Assembly (NCBI RefSeq): GCF_965638725.1
Contig: NC_134955.1
Span: 6,678,316 to 6,742,315 of the forward strand
Reading direction: 5' to 3'
From: Aptenodytes patagonicus
Taxonomy: Eukaryota > Chordata > Aves > Sphenisciformes > Spheniscidae
Length of the DNA: 64,000 bases
A model generated the notes under the pieces. That model was not told the DNA's origin. It saw only the letters and a program-made list of their open reading frames with translations, and made no database searches. This document shows positions 40,338-55,700 of this stretch, piece by piece. Each line of letters begins with the position of its first letter. Position 1 is the stretch's first letter. The translations under genes and the position numbers were made by a program.

Positions 40338-43300
40338 GCTTAACATCATCTGTCAGTTGGCATATACCCCTCCTAGCCTGTAGTGCTGTGGAGGAGGGTC
40401 CTTCTCTACTGTGTGGGTGCAGTTTCCCAAGGACCCGAGCCATCCTCACAGCTCCCTGGCTGCCTCTCCTGTGGGCTCCTCCATGGGGCCACGCCAGCCA
40501 CCCGGCGTGTGGGGCAGCAGCCTGGCTTCACTCCTTCAGCTCCTTTGTTCTTGTAGATAGGAAAAATAGCACATAGGAAAGTAGTTTGCTACTTATCTAC
40601 CCAGGGTAATGATTCATTTTCCAGGAATGGCACAGATATGATATAGAAAGATGTTTTTATCCAAATATCAGTCAAAACAAATGATCAGATATTGCGGTCG
40701 AGACCATAAGCTGCGTAGCCCCTGCAATAGCTCCTGTAACAGATAGGAGCTGGGTGGAGGTGCTGAGATGGCTGGTGCTGACCTGGTTGCAAAACAGAAC
40801 GCGTCAGAAAGGCTGCCATACTCTTGGTGTGGACACCGAGGAGATAAGACTGTCCTTTGGATCATCTCTATTTTCCACTTAGACACTGTGGTACATACTC
40901 CTCAAAAGGTGGGGCTGGGGAACATCCCATCCTCTTTTGGAGCACTCCCCAGTTATCACATTGGGATGCTTTACCTGTGACGTGTCTCATACTTGCTCCG
41001 TTCTGATGTCCAGCCACTGCTGCAAGTCCCCAGGTTTCAGGGGAAGCTTCCAGAATCAGATTTCCTTTTTTTTTTTTTCCCCCCTGGTTTTGCCAATGGA
41101 AGTGTCTGTGTGAGAGAGAGGGAGCACACACAAGGGTGAGCATGGCAGAGAAGGGAAGGAGATGGACTGATGGAAGGCAGGGCAAGGCTGTGCTGGGGAA
41201 ATTCATACTCCATCGGCTATTTCAGATTCTTGCAGGGAAGAGCAGAGTATTGATAATATAAGAAAACATAACTTGTTTCTGTTTGGCTGGCAGGTGGAAC
41301 TAGCTTTGCAAACTAAGGCAGCTAAGCTGGGTTTTTCATTTCAGTAGCTGAACAAGTTTTACTACCTGTTGAGAGAGGGATGTATGGACTGACAGAAGGA
41401 CGAGCCATCTTGATCCCAGCATATCTCATCAAAAGGCAGCAATCAAGGACTGAACAAAATAGCAGTGTTACATTCTAGTTTGTTTTAAAATGAGGATAAG
41501 GTACAGCAAAAGTAAGGCACCTTATATGCTGATTAAAAAGCACTTCAGGAAGTATCTAGTAGCTGGGAAGCAAAGAGGGAGCTGAGATCTCACTGCAGGT
41601 GATTTAAGGATAAAGAAGCACAGACTACACTTCAAAAGGATGAAAAAGTAATGTGTGCTTTACTATTTCCGTGCCATTAAAAGCTCCAGAAACCAAAGTC
41701 ATCTGTGTTGGTCTTCAGTTGTTAATAAGTAGTAGAAATACTGCCTCAACACTGCAAGAAGCATTTGGGAACAGTTTCACAGCAAGCTTAGGGATAGAAA
41801 GTTGATGTATACTGAACAGGATCGCCGTTAATGGTCCTTACAGGAGGCCTGTGCTGTTCATGGACAGCTTTAATGAGCATCCCTGCTTACAATAAAGCTG
41901 AGGATCACAACCCTTCACTTACCCGCATGTTACCCTACTAAAGGGGATGGGGAAATCCAGAAACTCCCTGAGAAATGAAGCTGTTTAACACTAAATTGGT
42001 CTGGCGTCTTTCTCCGGAGTAGAGGTTTCATGGACTCCAGTGAACTTGTGTTATAAAAAGTACCTTTTCCCACATCATAGAAAACCCAAATCAAAGGAAG
42101 GCCTTTTTTAGTAGGACTTGGAGATCAATCATCTTTAATAATTCTTTTTTATTGATTGATTTATTTATTGTATCGCTTTCACTTTTCTTTCTTAATATAC
42201 TTCAAAGGGATCTCTCCATCCTGTTTTGCCTATAAAATTTCACTCTCCTTACGTACTCACAACCTTATCTAGATATAGATTACAGTGCAATATTACCACA
42301 CTGCAAAAAGGTTTCCTGTGTTTTTCTGCAAATAGCTTCTCTTGAACTGTTTAGCTACTCAGATATTGCTTGTTATCATTGTACTCCCCAAATTATTATC
42401 CATTCTTTTTTTTTCCTAGCTTAAAATAATTTAAAATAATCAAAGATAAAGAGCTAGTCATAGTTAAAATAATTCAGCAAAAATTTTAAATAAATAAATA
42501 GAAATTTGCCTGCAACTATATAATACATTTCTCTTGAAAGTGTCGGGTGGAAGAACTGGCCTGCTCTTGTCTTGCCTCTAACAGGCGTGCGGTGGGGCAT
42601 GGGGTGAAGAGGAAAGGAGCGGGGTTGTGGCTTTTCTGTAGGTCTTTGCCCTGATGGACATTCTCTCCTTTTTTGCATCTGAAGGCCCAAAGCTCTTACT
42701 GCTTTGCTAAAGTCTCTTAATTTAAATTCAGGTACATGAGCTTTTGTATGGACCTTTACTTGGGCTATTTTTAAGGCTGTAGAAAGCTTCTCTTCTTATC
42801 CTTCCCTGAAGGGCCAAAAAGCAGAGAGAGGGGGGAAAACTCCTGGAGGGTACCAAAAAATAATATGACAGAAAGTGAGCATTAGGAATTAGAAAAAAAT
42901 TATTTGGTTTAATGGAAAACAGACTTTACCCCTAGACAGCAGATAGTAGGGGAGTTGACATACAGTGCCACGCTAGCCTGTTTTTGTAAGAGCTGAGCGT
43001 GTGCTCTGCACCTCATGTGAAGCTGGCCGTGTGATGTGCTGCCACAGTAATTGCTTTGAAATCGGGCAAAGGGACGTCATAACAGCATGAATAGCTGTAA
43101 AAAAGTCTCTGGAATTTGCTTATGCGAACAGTTACTCCTACATCTGTTCGTTCTTTTTGATAAATTGCTCAGCTTTTTATGTGCTGTTGACTCCAGTGTA
43201 GCAGGGACACTTTTGTTTTACTTGCCTTGGGAAACCAGAGATGTCACTCGGGGATAACTTAAGGAAAGGTGTGCCCTGCTTATCTGGGGGCAGAGGGTGC

Positions 43301-46114
43301 AGACGAGGGGAACAGATTGTAGTTTGGACGCAGACTCCAGAGAGATTCTCTGAACAGGTATCACAAGGACTCCAGCTCCCAGCAGGACCGGGTGGTCTTG
43401 GCAGGATAAGCCAGAGAAATATCTCAGGGTCGCGCCAACTATTGTAAACCACAATGAAGGAAACAAAACCTCAGCAGGAGGCGCACATCAACAGCCCCTT
43501 TTATTTCCTTTAAAAGTATATAAATAACAGCTCCCCGCTCAGAAGTGAGCGTCTTCCTGATGCCCATGAGAAGCATTTGCAGGGTACTGGGACTGTGCCC
43601 GCAGCCCACGGGCGCGGCACGTGGCGTCAGCAGGGGTTTGGCTTGGGATCTCCAAATCCCACCAGTGGGGTTTGGGCTGGGATCACACACTACGTGAAAA
43701 ATCCTAACTTAAATTAAAGCCAGTTACAGCCAAAATTAGGGCTCCATTCTCCGTTTGCTGAGCTGCTGCTAACTTCTCTGCTTGCTGCCTACTGAAGCTT
43801 TTCTCTCACGGTTAATGGGAAAATAATTGTGTTGGTGCCTAGGTGGCAGCTTAAATCACAGAGGTTTTGCTTCATCATTTATTGGCAGTAAGTTTCTTGT
43901 AAGTTGGCAAATGTCCCAAATATCGTATTGTGTGTGACTGGGTCTGTATCTTATTATATAAAATGTGATTGCCTCCTGGTTACCTGGTTCCCCTCCTTCC
44001 ATTTTGTGCCTTTGTGTGTGCACGTGTGGGTACGTATGTACAAAAGTATATATGTATGTTCGTGAATTAGAGGGGCCATGAAGATTTGGTGTGTGGTGGT
44101 TCTTCCATTCATCATGTTCGTTTTGGCTTGGATTTTTTTTTTTCTTTTCTGATACATCAGCATACTTTGGGGAGGTTCTTAGTGTAAGCTGCAGGGAGCT
44201 GAATGTTATTTTTATTCAGTCTGAGTCATTTATTCATTTGAAAATTTGACTCTGAGTACACATGTTGAACAGTTTTGGAAAGCTAACCGCAGAAGTTAAG
44301 CAGGGAAAAGAAAAATATTATGATAGTAGAATGTGGTCTATGAATGGTAGTAAATTAGACATTGAAATTAAGGACATTGGAAATAAACTTAGGATCAGCA
44401 ATAAATTCTGGATCTGGATGTTTGCTATATATGAAGGCCTACGGTGGAAAACCTGCAGTTTTAAATGCAGAATATATTGCTCAGGAGAGATGAGTTTTCC
44501 TCCTCACGTGACACACGGAGCATTTTAAACCCATCCTTTGAGAAGAAAAACTTCTCCTTTATCTTATTTTATGTAAATGAAAACAGGACATCTCTCTATT
44601 GCATCTTTGCTCTATGGTACCTTGATGGACAAGCAGCTGAAAAATTAGAAGTGAAATAAATCTTGCCTGTCTATTGCAGGTTGAGAATAGATCAATTACT
44701 TTGCTTCTATTTTATGTTCCTCTTGAATCTGTGACAGGGTAACTGAAAAATTCAGGGTAAGTCGTTTGCTGTCAGGAGTCTGATAACTTCACTGCTGAAG
44801 AATTTTGGATGTGGGGATGACAGGAGTTGTTTTTCAGCCTTCTGGTCTTCTTTCTTCTTCTCCCTCTTGTACATACAGCACCCAGCACAGAGTAGCAGTA
44901 CACAGAATTTTTGGATAATGTTTACCACTATCGTTTAGGTTTTTCCCTGCTTGTTTCAAAGTCTGGTTGTTTTGGTTTGGGGTTTTTTTGCTTTGTGTTT
45001 TTCCTTTGTTTTTTTAATTAACATTTTTGTTGTTTTATTTTCGGTGGTGTTTTGCCCTGCAACATCTGTGGAACAGTAACTCTCTACTGCTTTCTATCTG
45101 GAGGAGCGAAGGGAAGAACAAAAGAGAGGCAGCTGTCTTTTTTGATTTTATTTTTCAAATAGGGTTTGTCTGCGGGTGAAAACTTGGAAACAGGACTTCC
45201 GATCCGATGCCTCGCTCCTGCCGACTGGCTGCATGGCTCTGGATTAGTAATTCAGTCTTTTATCTTCCTTTTCCACAGGAAAATAAAAAAGACCAGATGC
45301 TTAACTTGAGACGTAGAAAAAGGCATGACTAATCAGCCTTTTAACCAGTAGCCAAAGGTTACTGCATCTAGTGGTGCTGCATGGGGAAACACTTTCAGAT
45401 GGCTCCAGATCCCACTCGCAATTGCAAAAGTATCTGTATCGCTGTATCGCTACTCCTTTTCCCAGCTCCACCAGAAGATTTCGACAGGCATTTGGAGTTA
45501 CGACCTGAATACTCTTTACAGGCTGTAAATCTTTGATTTATAACTGTAAGACAAGCTGTAGGACACTTTGTTCTCAAAACGTTATCTAATCTGGTAATTT
45601 AATTATGCTAATACAAATGAGCACTCACAGAAGTGCTGTTCCTCTTGACCACCGCAGCGTGCGTTAAACATTTGTGAATTCATTTTGCAATGTACATAGT
45701 TCCTTATCATTTTTCTCCAGGAGGCTTGGTGACTAGGCACAGCTCCATAACACAGAAACAGCTGATAACTGACGTCTCTGGAGGAGAAACCAGATAGGAA
45801 TAATCTGGAAATGATAATATAGAAATTGGAACATAGCTATATTGAAGGCTTGGACTGATACTGGTTTAAAACAAGTGGCTGGGAATGAGTCAGTTTTTTC
45901 CCTTTGGGACTATGAATGAAATTTGTAAGACAGGGTTTGATCTGCTTTTATGTTGATCTGATGGAGACTTAGGCAGTGTGATTAAGCATCTTGCTTACAA
46001 CTGAGTAGTAGAAAAAGTAGTAGTAAAACTATCACTCTTGCACTTCGCTTTCATATTTACATCACAACTTTCTTAGGAGTTGGCTAATTTAGAAGAAAAG
46101 ACATAAGGACTGTA

Positions 46115-46130
46115 TAATAATAATAATAAT
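46115..46130. repeat. (TAA)n microsatellite
   Basis: Five TAA units. Confidence 0.8.
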
Positions 46131-46834
46131 TTATTGAGTAAAGACCTTTATAATTAGGGTAAAACATCTACACCAACACCATTTTGCTGTTTGTGTTCCA
46201 GTGACTATTGTTTCTGGGCTTTGTGGGGGTACAGCTTAAAAGCAACGCAGAGTATGAAAAGGCACTGTGCCGCTGAGCAGCATCTTTGAAAGGCAAGCCA
46301 TGGTTCATGTGTTGAGCTTTATTTTTGGTGTAAGAGCATGGTTTGATTCTGAAGGTGAACGTCCTACGTTAGCAATGATTTGGTGGTATGAATTAGAAGT
46401 TTTAATTGCTCTGTTTTCCAGATCAAGGCAAGTAATTACCAGTTGCATGGAAACGAGAAGCCCATTTTAACAGTCTTGATGTAATGAATAAGTTCATACG
46501 TGCTCAAGTGCATGTATATGTTTTGCTCCTCATTTGTGCTTAATTTAAATGAATGTTAACAGCATTGAGATATGTAGCCATTGGAAAATGTATTCCAAAT
46601 ACTTAAAATTTGCAACTTGCGCTATGGTTTGGGTTTTTTTTTTCCCCGGTCACATTTCTCCTGAACACTGATTTTTGTTTTGCTTTACCCAAAGACTTGT
46701 ATTGAATCTCAGCTACAGTTAAACCTTAGGGAAAAATACACGTATCGGTCATCTTTAACATTCACGGGCTATGACAGTAATGTCCCAGGAACAAAGCGTG
46801 TAGGGAATATCAGAGACTTTGGAAGGGACTACCC

Positions 46835-46850
46835 TGTGTGTGTGTGTGTG
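46835..46850. repeat. (TG)8 microsatellite
   Basis: Eight uninterrupted TG units. Potentially polymorphic. Confidence 0.85.
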
Positions 46851-49672
46851 TACATGCATGCTCGGTAAACAGCCTGTATAAATTTATCTGGTACGCGCTG
46901 CTATAATTGACTATGTTGGTATACCAAATACAGCAGCTTATGTATATAGCTGCAAGGCCATGCACACCTGGACCTATAGTGCTCGGTAGCTGCTGTTGTA
47001 CACAAGAGATTGCTTCTGTATTGTTTAGGGTTTTTTTTCTTCTCCATGTTCCGCTACAAAGCTGTGATATTCTGAACGATTACACTGCAGACAGAGTAGT
47101 TGCTGCAAGGTGAAGCTTGGGAGGAACCAACCCAAGATCCTGGCAAGAAAGCTGGGGCAGGGGGCAGAGGAGGGTTTGCTCTTGGCTCTTACAACCTCAT
47201 GACAAGGTGGAGGGACTAGACCAGAAACCAGAAGCCTCCTTGTTGGTGCACCTCTTTAAAACTGTATAAGCAGGTTGTGGTAGCTGAATTCCTATATTAT
47301 TTCTAGTTTTTACTAGATGAGAGAACTACTCCAGCTCATATTTTACTGTCTAGTATCTATTCACCTTTTATTTATCTTCCATAGCAATACAGTCAGGCTC
47401 TCTTCCTCCTCCTAAATCGGAGCCCACGCTTGCTCTGAATGCAGACAAAACTTCCTCTTCCTACACTGAAGATGCCTGTTACTTAAATAGCAAAATTTAA
47501 GCTAGGAAAAAATATACTTTTTAGTTTCATAGATTAAAGTGACTCCTTTTGGACAACCCAAGTATTTTTCTATACAATTAATTGAAGTACAGCTGGTCAT
47601 CCTATGATTTGGGGGTTTGGGTTGGATTTTTAGGGGGGCGGGGAGGAGGAGGAGTTGTTTTTAAGGATCAATACGCAGTGGCATCAGGGGGATTGGGGAG
47701 GGGGAGGCTCTGTCACTTGCTCCTCAAAGTGAGTGTATACGGTCCTTGAGGCTTTCCAATACTTCAGGCTCTAGACAGCCTTGAAAAATGTGCAACCAGC
47801 TGCAAAAAGTGTTATTGTGATGGGACTTTCCAAAAATTCAGAGTCGCAGGGTGAATGTTATACACAAGGAAGTGGAGCTGAAGGATCATTTTATCTGAGT
47901 GAAATACAAACCTTTATGGAAGGTGACAAGAAGACTGTAAAATGGAGGAGTAAAATCATTGCCTTAAAAAAATGGGGCTTCACTCCCATTTCTTCTGTTG
48001 ATGAAATGCAAAACTCACTCCCGTAGTTTCTTGGCACATTCAATCTCTCTCTCTATTTTCAGTGAGATTACCTTCAAGGTATAATATTTCATAAGTGATG
48101 TTGTGGCAGGGACTCAGCCTCCAAAAGTCTTAATTTCTTGTCTTTTTGGACTCCCACATAAGTGGAAATGAAGAAAAATGACCATAGGTAAGGAGAGGGT
48201 TGCACTTACGTTAGACTGGATGTAGCCAGCTCAGCTGCCAAGGGGGACTCGGATGGACAGAGGGTCCCTACTCCCACAAGAACCTTAAATCAGGGTCAGC
48301 CCTCTGCATATACATATGCAAGGATAATGACATGTCTGGTTTTGTAATTCTCTGGTGGTGTGTTCATCAAGATCTGGCATTTTATTTCATTTTTTAAACT
48401 TGTACACAATGTAGGAGACATGCATGATGGGTTGTTCAGTTCATGTCCTGGAACGTCAAAATTCAACACGTATTTTATTCTACTTGAAAGTTAATCAGTG
48501 GGTTATTAAATGAGTCTTACTTAGTTTAATGAATAAATAAATAAATAATTTCAAGTTTAGAATTATATCAAATGTTAAAATATAACCTCATTACCACACA
48601 CTTTACATAGAGGTATTAACAAAGTCCAGCAGGAATCGAGAGGGAGTAAGTGTCAAAGGGGTCTCAGAAGTGAGTATAATTCAGGGGTTTTAAGACTGAA
48701 AAGTAGTTTAAAAACTGCTAACAAGTTCAAAACTGCTTATGAACACAACTAAAGAAGCTCTGGCAGAGCTGATCTGTTGAACTCATTAGACCTCCACCCG
48801 CTTCCGCCAACTTTGCATCTACCGTTTCTGCCTTATTGTTGTTTCTTGTCTGTTTATTTTAAGAAAAACCTGTAAACCCCACTGAAATCAGGTGGAGTCT
48901 TTACATGGCCACAGGTAGGCCTCAGATCCCATCTCAGCATGCCTGAGCAAGAAATGGTATTCTAAATTATTAAAACAAAGCAATCTGCAGGTCTGACTTA
49001 ATCCACCCTGTTATTGTTCTATCTATACCTTTCATATCAGTAGTGAAATTAGTGTGTCGTTGGCTGTTATCAGAAGTAGAGAAGGAAACTAGAGCCTCCA
49101 CCGTCCCTTGCTCAGAAGATTTCACACAAAACCCTCTGAAATTCTTTCTCAAGGAACTCAGTAGTGTCCTTGATCCTGCAAAACTATTTCCATACGGGAT
49201 CCCTTGTGTTGGTGAGTGTGCATATGTAATTTTTGTGAATATACATCACTTGCGTAAACCCATTTGTAAGGCAAAACAGAAGGTGGGTCAAGGCAAGAGC
49301 AGATCCCTGAGGGGCTGTGATTAAAATCCCGTACAGGGTAGAGTATGGAAAAAAAGACTGCTTGGGTGCTTATAAAATTTACAGGGTCTGGGTCTAGGTG
49401 TTTTTTCTTTTGGGAGGTTAATAAGTTTTAGGGCAATATCACTATAAAAGGAACAGTTGTGACCTATACTTTATGAAACTACTTTCTATACCTTTCTCTG
49501 GGATTCTTTTAAATCACTGCTGTTTCTTTAAAACTCTGAGTATTACAGATGGTGTTGTCAGGGTCATCATAAATAACTAAAGCTGGAAAGTGTGCACGTG
49601 TGTATGTGTGTAAGGTGCCCTGCCAGGCAAGTTGCAAAATGTTTCTTGGTGAGCACTTGGTGGTTTACAATT

Positions 49673-49703
49673 AAAAAAAAAAGAAAAAAAAGGGGGGGGG
49701 GGG
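49673..49703 (+). repeat. 31-base homopurine tract (A-rich then G12)
   Basis: A10, G, A8, then twelve G. The abrupt A-to-G switch is typical of unstable simple sequence. Confidence 0.8.
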
Positions 49704-52700
49704 CTGATGGAGGGACAAAATGGAAATACTTTGTTATACACAACTGCAGGCAATATCTGGTATTAATGTAGTTGTAAAGCATAATGTCTCCTGAGAAATC
49801 TTCAGTGAAAGCTTTTGAAAAATGTTCGTATGTGACTACAGCAAGCCTCAGGTTCTATGTTGATACACATCTCTCCAAACTGATTCCAGATACAAAGTCA
49901 TTGCCCAGGGAAAGCAAACTGGATGAACTGATTGTGTCAGTCAATTTTCAAGCAAAGGGAGTGCTTCCACGTGACAGGTCTATCTGTTGTTAACGACTGG
50001 CAGGGACACGGAAAATATAGAGCATTTAATCATAAACATGTCCCATGTTATTGCTGAAGGTCGTCAATATGATCTGTGATCTTAGTGCTTTAAAAAATAT
50101 GAGATGTAGAAAACACTTCAAGAGAAATTTTGTTGGGCAGATGTCTTTCCTGAGTAATCAGACAGCTGTTGGTGTGTCAGGTAGATGCAGATAGGCAAAA
50201 TTTCAAAATATCATACTTTCATCAGAGTATCCTTTATTCTGCAGGCCATAGGACGTTTGTGGCTCTGGGATTCATATTCTTTAAGGGTTGCAAGATGCCT
50301 AACTCCGATAGACATGAATGCTGAAATCTGCTATTCTTTAATGTCTTTGGCCAAGGTACCTAAAACTCACTGTTAGAGGTTGATCATTTAGCTGTCAGAA
50401 TTGGATTCCTCACTTGCAGCCCACTTACTGAAATGGTTTCATCATTTTCATTATTAGTATCAACATGGGGCTAAAAGAAATAGAAACTGACTTTTTTTAG
50501 TAGTGCCATGTAGACGCACATAATATAAAAAGATGTCTTCCCGTGCTAGTCTAAACAGTTCATAATTCTTGCTTTTTCCAAATGCAGTCCTAGCTATAAC
50601 ACTTCTTGCATGTGAACTGCTTGACTGAAAGAAGTCCAAATGTAAACTTTGAGGGTTTTTTTTCTTTTCTAATTTAATGTGCAAGGTAACATACTGCAAA
50701 TGTTAACTTCGAAATTATAAGAAAGAATGCATTGCTCTTCAACTTCCAAGGTGCTCGTGCAAATCTATTACATGAAATTTTGTATCAAGAATGTTGTCAT
50801 CTTAAGAACTAATCCAACTCAAACAAGATGCATTCACGCACAGGAAATCTGACTGGGTGGTCATAGCTGTTCATGATGGTCTTGTTATTTACGTATTTAT
50901 CTTCTTCATTACGATACTTAAACTGTTTCTGTTATGGCTGTAGCAAGGAATTTGCAAATCTTAGCAAACGTTGCATGCAGCTATTCTTCAATGCTTCCAG
51001 TTTCTGCACCAGAAACTAGGAGTCTCACAAATACATGGAAGATCTTAGGGAACTCTGCAACAGGCTGAAGCCTTCTCTTGACACACACCCAGAAATCGTG
51101 CCACAGAAAATGGGAGCTATCCCTTATACTGTGAAGAAAATGCTCAGTCCCTTGCAGCATCGTGCCATAACGTGCAGAAGTCATTCTTCATGCTCCAGAT
51201 GGTCCTGGCTGCATGTGTCATCTTCAGGTACAGCAACATAAATTCATTTTTCTGTCCTCTGTTCTAACAACTCCTTGGGCAGACAAAATAACCCAGCAGG
51301 AAATAAGACACCATGCTGAAAAATTGTCTGCATTTTACAGTCCTCCGTCTGGAAAATAAATCAGGTACAAAGAAAAACAGTAAATCAGGAACAGTGGGGA
51401 CTTTAAAAAATGAAGTTAATATTAATTTAGTTAGGAGAGTAGAGTACAGAAATGATCTTTCCTTCTCCATTAATTTTTTCTGCAGTCTATTAAATGACTT
51501 TTTTTTTTCAACTCCCATCCCTTCACTCCTCATCTGGAAAACAGAAAATCAAAAGAAACAGGAAAAAATATTACCACAGAGCTGGGAGGTCTTAGCATAG
51601 GGATTGTGTTACCTGTTTTTCCAATTACATGAACCCCTTGTGTATGTGTGCTGATGCAGATACACGTGTGTGCCTTCGGTTTAGAAGCAGATCACTTTTT
51701 CAATAGTCTAGCCATTTGTGTTACTGTTCTCAATCTGTCCGAGTCCTGCAGATGAGAGCTGGAAATATAGTTTGTTCCTGCACACCAGGGCTTTGATTCT
51801 CCTGCTGCAGTAGACAAGTAAATCCTATTAAGGTTGATGGAGACTTATTGATGTCTTGTTGGGGGGGAAATTTGGGTTCCTGCTCATTATGTGGGTCTTA
51901 AAGAAGGGTTGAAGGTTGGACTTCACGTGCAAGGAGGACTACAGAGATTATTTTAGTTTCCTTATGTACAAAAGGTAAACTTCATTATAGTAGTCCCAAT
52001 TCTTGTTTGTTCAAAAGCTTGTGGAACAGCCCCTCTTGACTGCTGTCACATTAAAGCAGCCTGGGTAAAGCCTTTGTTTTCTTTTAAAGGAGAAGATGGA
52101 GCAATGTGCTCTGTTTTCTCAAGAGGGATTGGAAATGTCAGCTGATGCTTTGCAACACAGATTAAATAAATCTAAATTATTATTGCAGATTAGAAGCAAT
52201 GCTGTCCTGCGTTAAAAGCAACATAATATTTATAAAGAAGGTTCATAATATATTTATAAAACTGGTGCTGTCAAAATAGATCAGCCAGGAGAGAATTTTA
52301 TCCTGTAGGTGCTTCTTATAGCCATATCACTCAACTCATTTAACTTTCTGGTCCAAGTTTTACTAAATCTGAAACAATAAACTGAAATCTTTTTTTCCCC
52401 TCCTCAAAAGTAATAACAACTGAGCCTATGAGACATAAGTAGTTTGTGCTTTTAATGGCTTCCAAGCCCCTGATCTCACTTCAGGAGTGATTTTTTGCTG
52501 CCCTTCCCCTGGGGAACACCAGGGCACCCACAGCCACATGCTTCTTGGAAGCACAAAGCACTGCCCCAGCTCACTGGGAACAGCAGATTCTCGATAATTT
52601 TCACTGGTTAAGCTGGTTTGAAGTCCCCAAAGAGCAATGTGCTAAATTCACAGTGTTTTAAATAAGTAAATGAAATTGAGCAGTGGTGGTTTAATTAAAA

Positions 52701-55700
52701 CTTGGGACATTGCGTTCACTGCAAAAATGTCTTATGCCACTGGAATTGCTCGTGTTTAGCAGCAGCAGCTCCTGCATGTGTCTGGAGAACAGGATAACCT
52801 CAGAAAAAAATGAGGGGAGGGACGAATCTTGGATAATCAGCAACTTTACAAGTATATTCATCGTGGGTTTTGAAAGGAGATGGAGAAGGAAAAATTTGGA
52901 GGTAATGAAACCCAACAAACTTTCCCAGTTCACATGAGGTTTCAGGACATTTAGATGGCTCTAAATGTGGTACCAATATTTCAATAATTGCTGGGGAGTG
53001 GAGGGCCAGTTTGAAACACTTCAAACCATCAATTTAACATCTGTATCTTGTAAAAAGAATGGGAATAATACTTAGGGCAAATCAAAAGAGTACATATGTT
53101 GTAGTAATAGTGTAGCAGAAGACAAATGTACCTTAGGAAAGAAAAGTTTAGTGCTGTTTCATTTGAATTGGTACACGCACTGTGATACAGAAGTGTTATA
53201 ATTAATATTGCATTTCAAGATGAGTCCAATAAGATTTCAGCATGAGAGACTTTCTGTAGTGTGAACAGCAGATTAGGGACAGAGTGACACAGAACTAAAC
53301 CACAGCTGTCTCTTGTTCTAGCCTAGGTGGTGACATCCCCATTCCCTTGGAAATTCACCCTTTAGTCATTAATGGCAAAATTGCTGTGATTATTAGTTCA
53401 GATTAGAAAGCGTATTGTGATGAGAATATGCTGTGATCTTTCTGTACTCTCAATTTTAAAAATTAACAAGTTCTACTCTACTAACTTGTTTTTAAATAAA
53501 AGAGTAACTGTAGGCACAAACATTTGCTTGTAGCTAGTTTAGCATTGCAAGAGTTGTGGTTTGTGCTATCATAACTAATTACATTAACTAAATGGGAAAC
53601 ATCTGCTTCATCATCACATGGCCTCCACCATACATCAAGAACATGTGAGTTGCTGTGAATATTATCATGCCACCAGCTTTATCCAAACCCTTTTCCAAAC
53701 CACTTCGGCAGAATTGCAAATATTGTATGGCTTGGAAAATGACAACAGCTTGAAGGTCCACGAACAACCACATTTTTCTGAGACTGACTGTGAAATACTG
53801 TATTCCTCTACCTTTTGTGAGGATTATAATGCATTGCCGGGAGAGCTGGACCAGCAATATTTGTTGTTCTAACAGGAGAGAGGGCTGGCCAAAGGAGCAT
53901 CACTAGGTGTCACTAGCGCTGACCTGCTGAAGGAAGCTGGAGAGGTGGTTTCGTTTCCCAGTCCACCTTTTCTCTCTCATATACATTTCGACGATACATG
54001 GATATCTGGTTTTCACCATCCTTCTGTGGGGCCTCGACTAAAGAGGGCCTTTATCTCCTCTTGGATCTTTCAGAGTTATTGCCAAACACGATTTTAATAA
54101 ATCACTTTTCTTGCCTTAGCAGACTTGGACGATAGAGCCTCCGTGGCACAATACTCTGAACATATGTGTAGTACTCCTACAAGCTTGTTCACAGCCGGTC
54201 CAGATTTCGGTTCTATGTATAGTGCCTTGGATCTGGAGCAAGGGAATACTGTCGGGGCTTGGGCAGCATTTGGTCCTAATTCAAAAATAATTCAAGCTGT
54301 ATTTAAATGCTTACTTGGAATATCTCGCTGCTTGGAGATTTTATGTTGGCAGTCGCATGAGTTATCTAAATTGTAGAATCATGGAAAAAGTGTATTCTTA
54401 TTGAAAACTGGCTCATTTTATTGTAAACTGGCTAAAACCCAGAATACACTGGCTATGAGATGAACTTGTTCAAAATGGAAAGATATTTCCAGTTAACTTT
54501 TTATGGGGATTAATTTTTAATTTCCAATATTTTTTTTTTTTATTTCTAAAATTGGTTCTGTCCTTCAGCTGTTGTTGTTCACTGCCTCTTTCTTGCTGAC
54601 CACAGCTGTTCACATATGAGACTTCAACTAGCATTTCTTTATTGATCATTACCAGACTCCCTCTCTGTTTTGGAGCTGGCTTCTGTTCAGGCTGAAATCT
54701 CAGTTTGTCTCAGATATTTCCCCACACCTAGAAATTGGTCTAAATTGACTATGACAAAACATGGGCTCTAAAATCTTCCATTCCCAAAACAGTCTCTGCT
54801 CCTGTATGCTTCTCTCCTTCCTTGTGAACTCCAAGGACTTCAGAAATGCCGTCTGGACCTCTTTGACACTTCTGCTAAAATAATACTGGAAGGACTGTTT
54901 CCCTGGCTGATGCTGTACATCGCTGTAAGTCTAAGAGGATGTCACCAGCTATTTTATATGAAATACCTGTCTCTACTGCTTCAGGCCTGTCCTGTGTCTT
55001 TGTTGTTGACTGCTGCTGTTTTGCCAAAAGGATGGAAAGATGCCATTTCCTACACAGGGCTGAAATGTCTCATAGGAACTTGCAAGGAAACCTTTGGCCG
55101 TTGGACTCCATGTCCAGCAGCCATGGCTGTTGTGACAGTTGGGGGGGCAGGAAATCAACCACGGACAGGCAGATGGTGTGTTGTGATCATTGATCGCCTC
55201 TGAATTTTCTGACTCTTGCCTTGTATTCTCCTATCTATTCCTTGCATTTACCTGTTGCCTTGTTCCTAGACAGTAAGAGATGTGACATGGAACACACTAT
55301 TGATTACTTATGTGCTCAGTGTGCAGCATTATAAGGCTGGAGCCTGTAGGACTTGTTAAGATATAATAATGGTAATCTGCTTTGGCTGAACTGAAGGTAA
55401 GAGAATACAACATCTATACAGACACATAATGAAGATGGAGGAGTTGAGTTCTCCATCCAGTGGGAAGACCTACAGAAATGATACGTATGTTTATAGATGT
55501 TAAAAAATATTCAGTAAGCTGTATGTCAGAAAGAAAACCAGGAAGGGATCTAAAATGACCTTATTGTGTCTAAGAAAGAATTTGATAAAAGTGTTGGGAT
55601 TTGATAATGCAAATATTTGCTCATTGAAGTTAAACACTTTGCTTTTAAATGGAAAATTAGCAAGGACAAATATTTTTAATCTAACGGTAAAGTAGGTGAT

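Larger units (their letters stand above)
40000..50000. other. Intergenic stretch, no gene recognised
   Basis: AT-rich DNA with A17 at 40321-40337, T/C runs near 41067-41082, AAAT-type runs near 42485-42500 and 48531-48546, (TAA)n at 46115-46130, (TG)8 at 46835-46850, a G-rich patch near 47630-47655 and a purine tract at 49673-49703. The open frames, including the 112-codon one at 40868-41206 on the minus strand, have no family resemblance I can see. Confidence 0.5.
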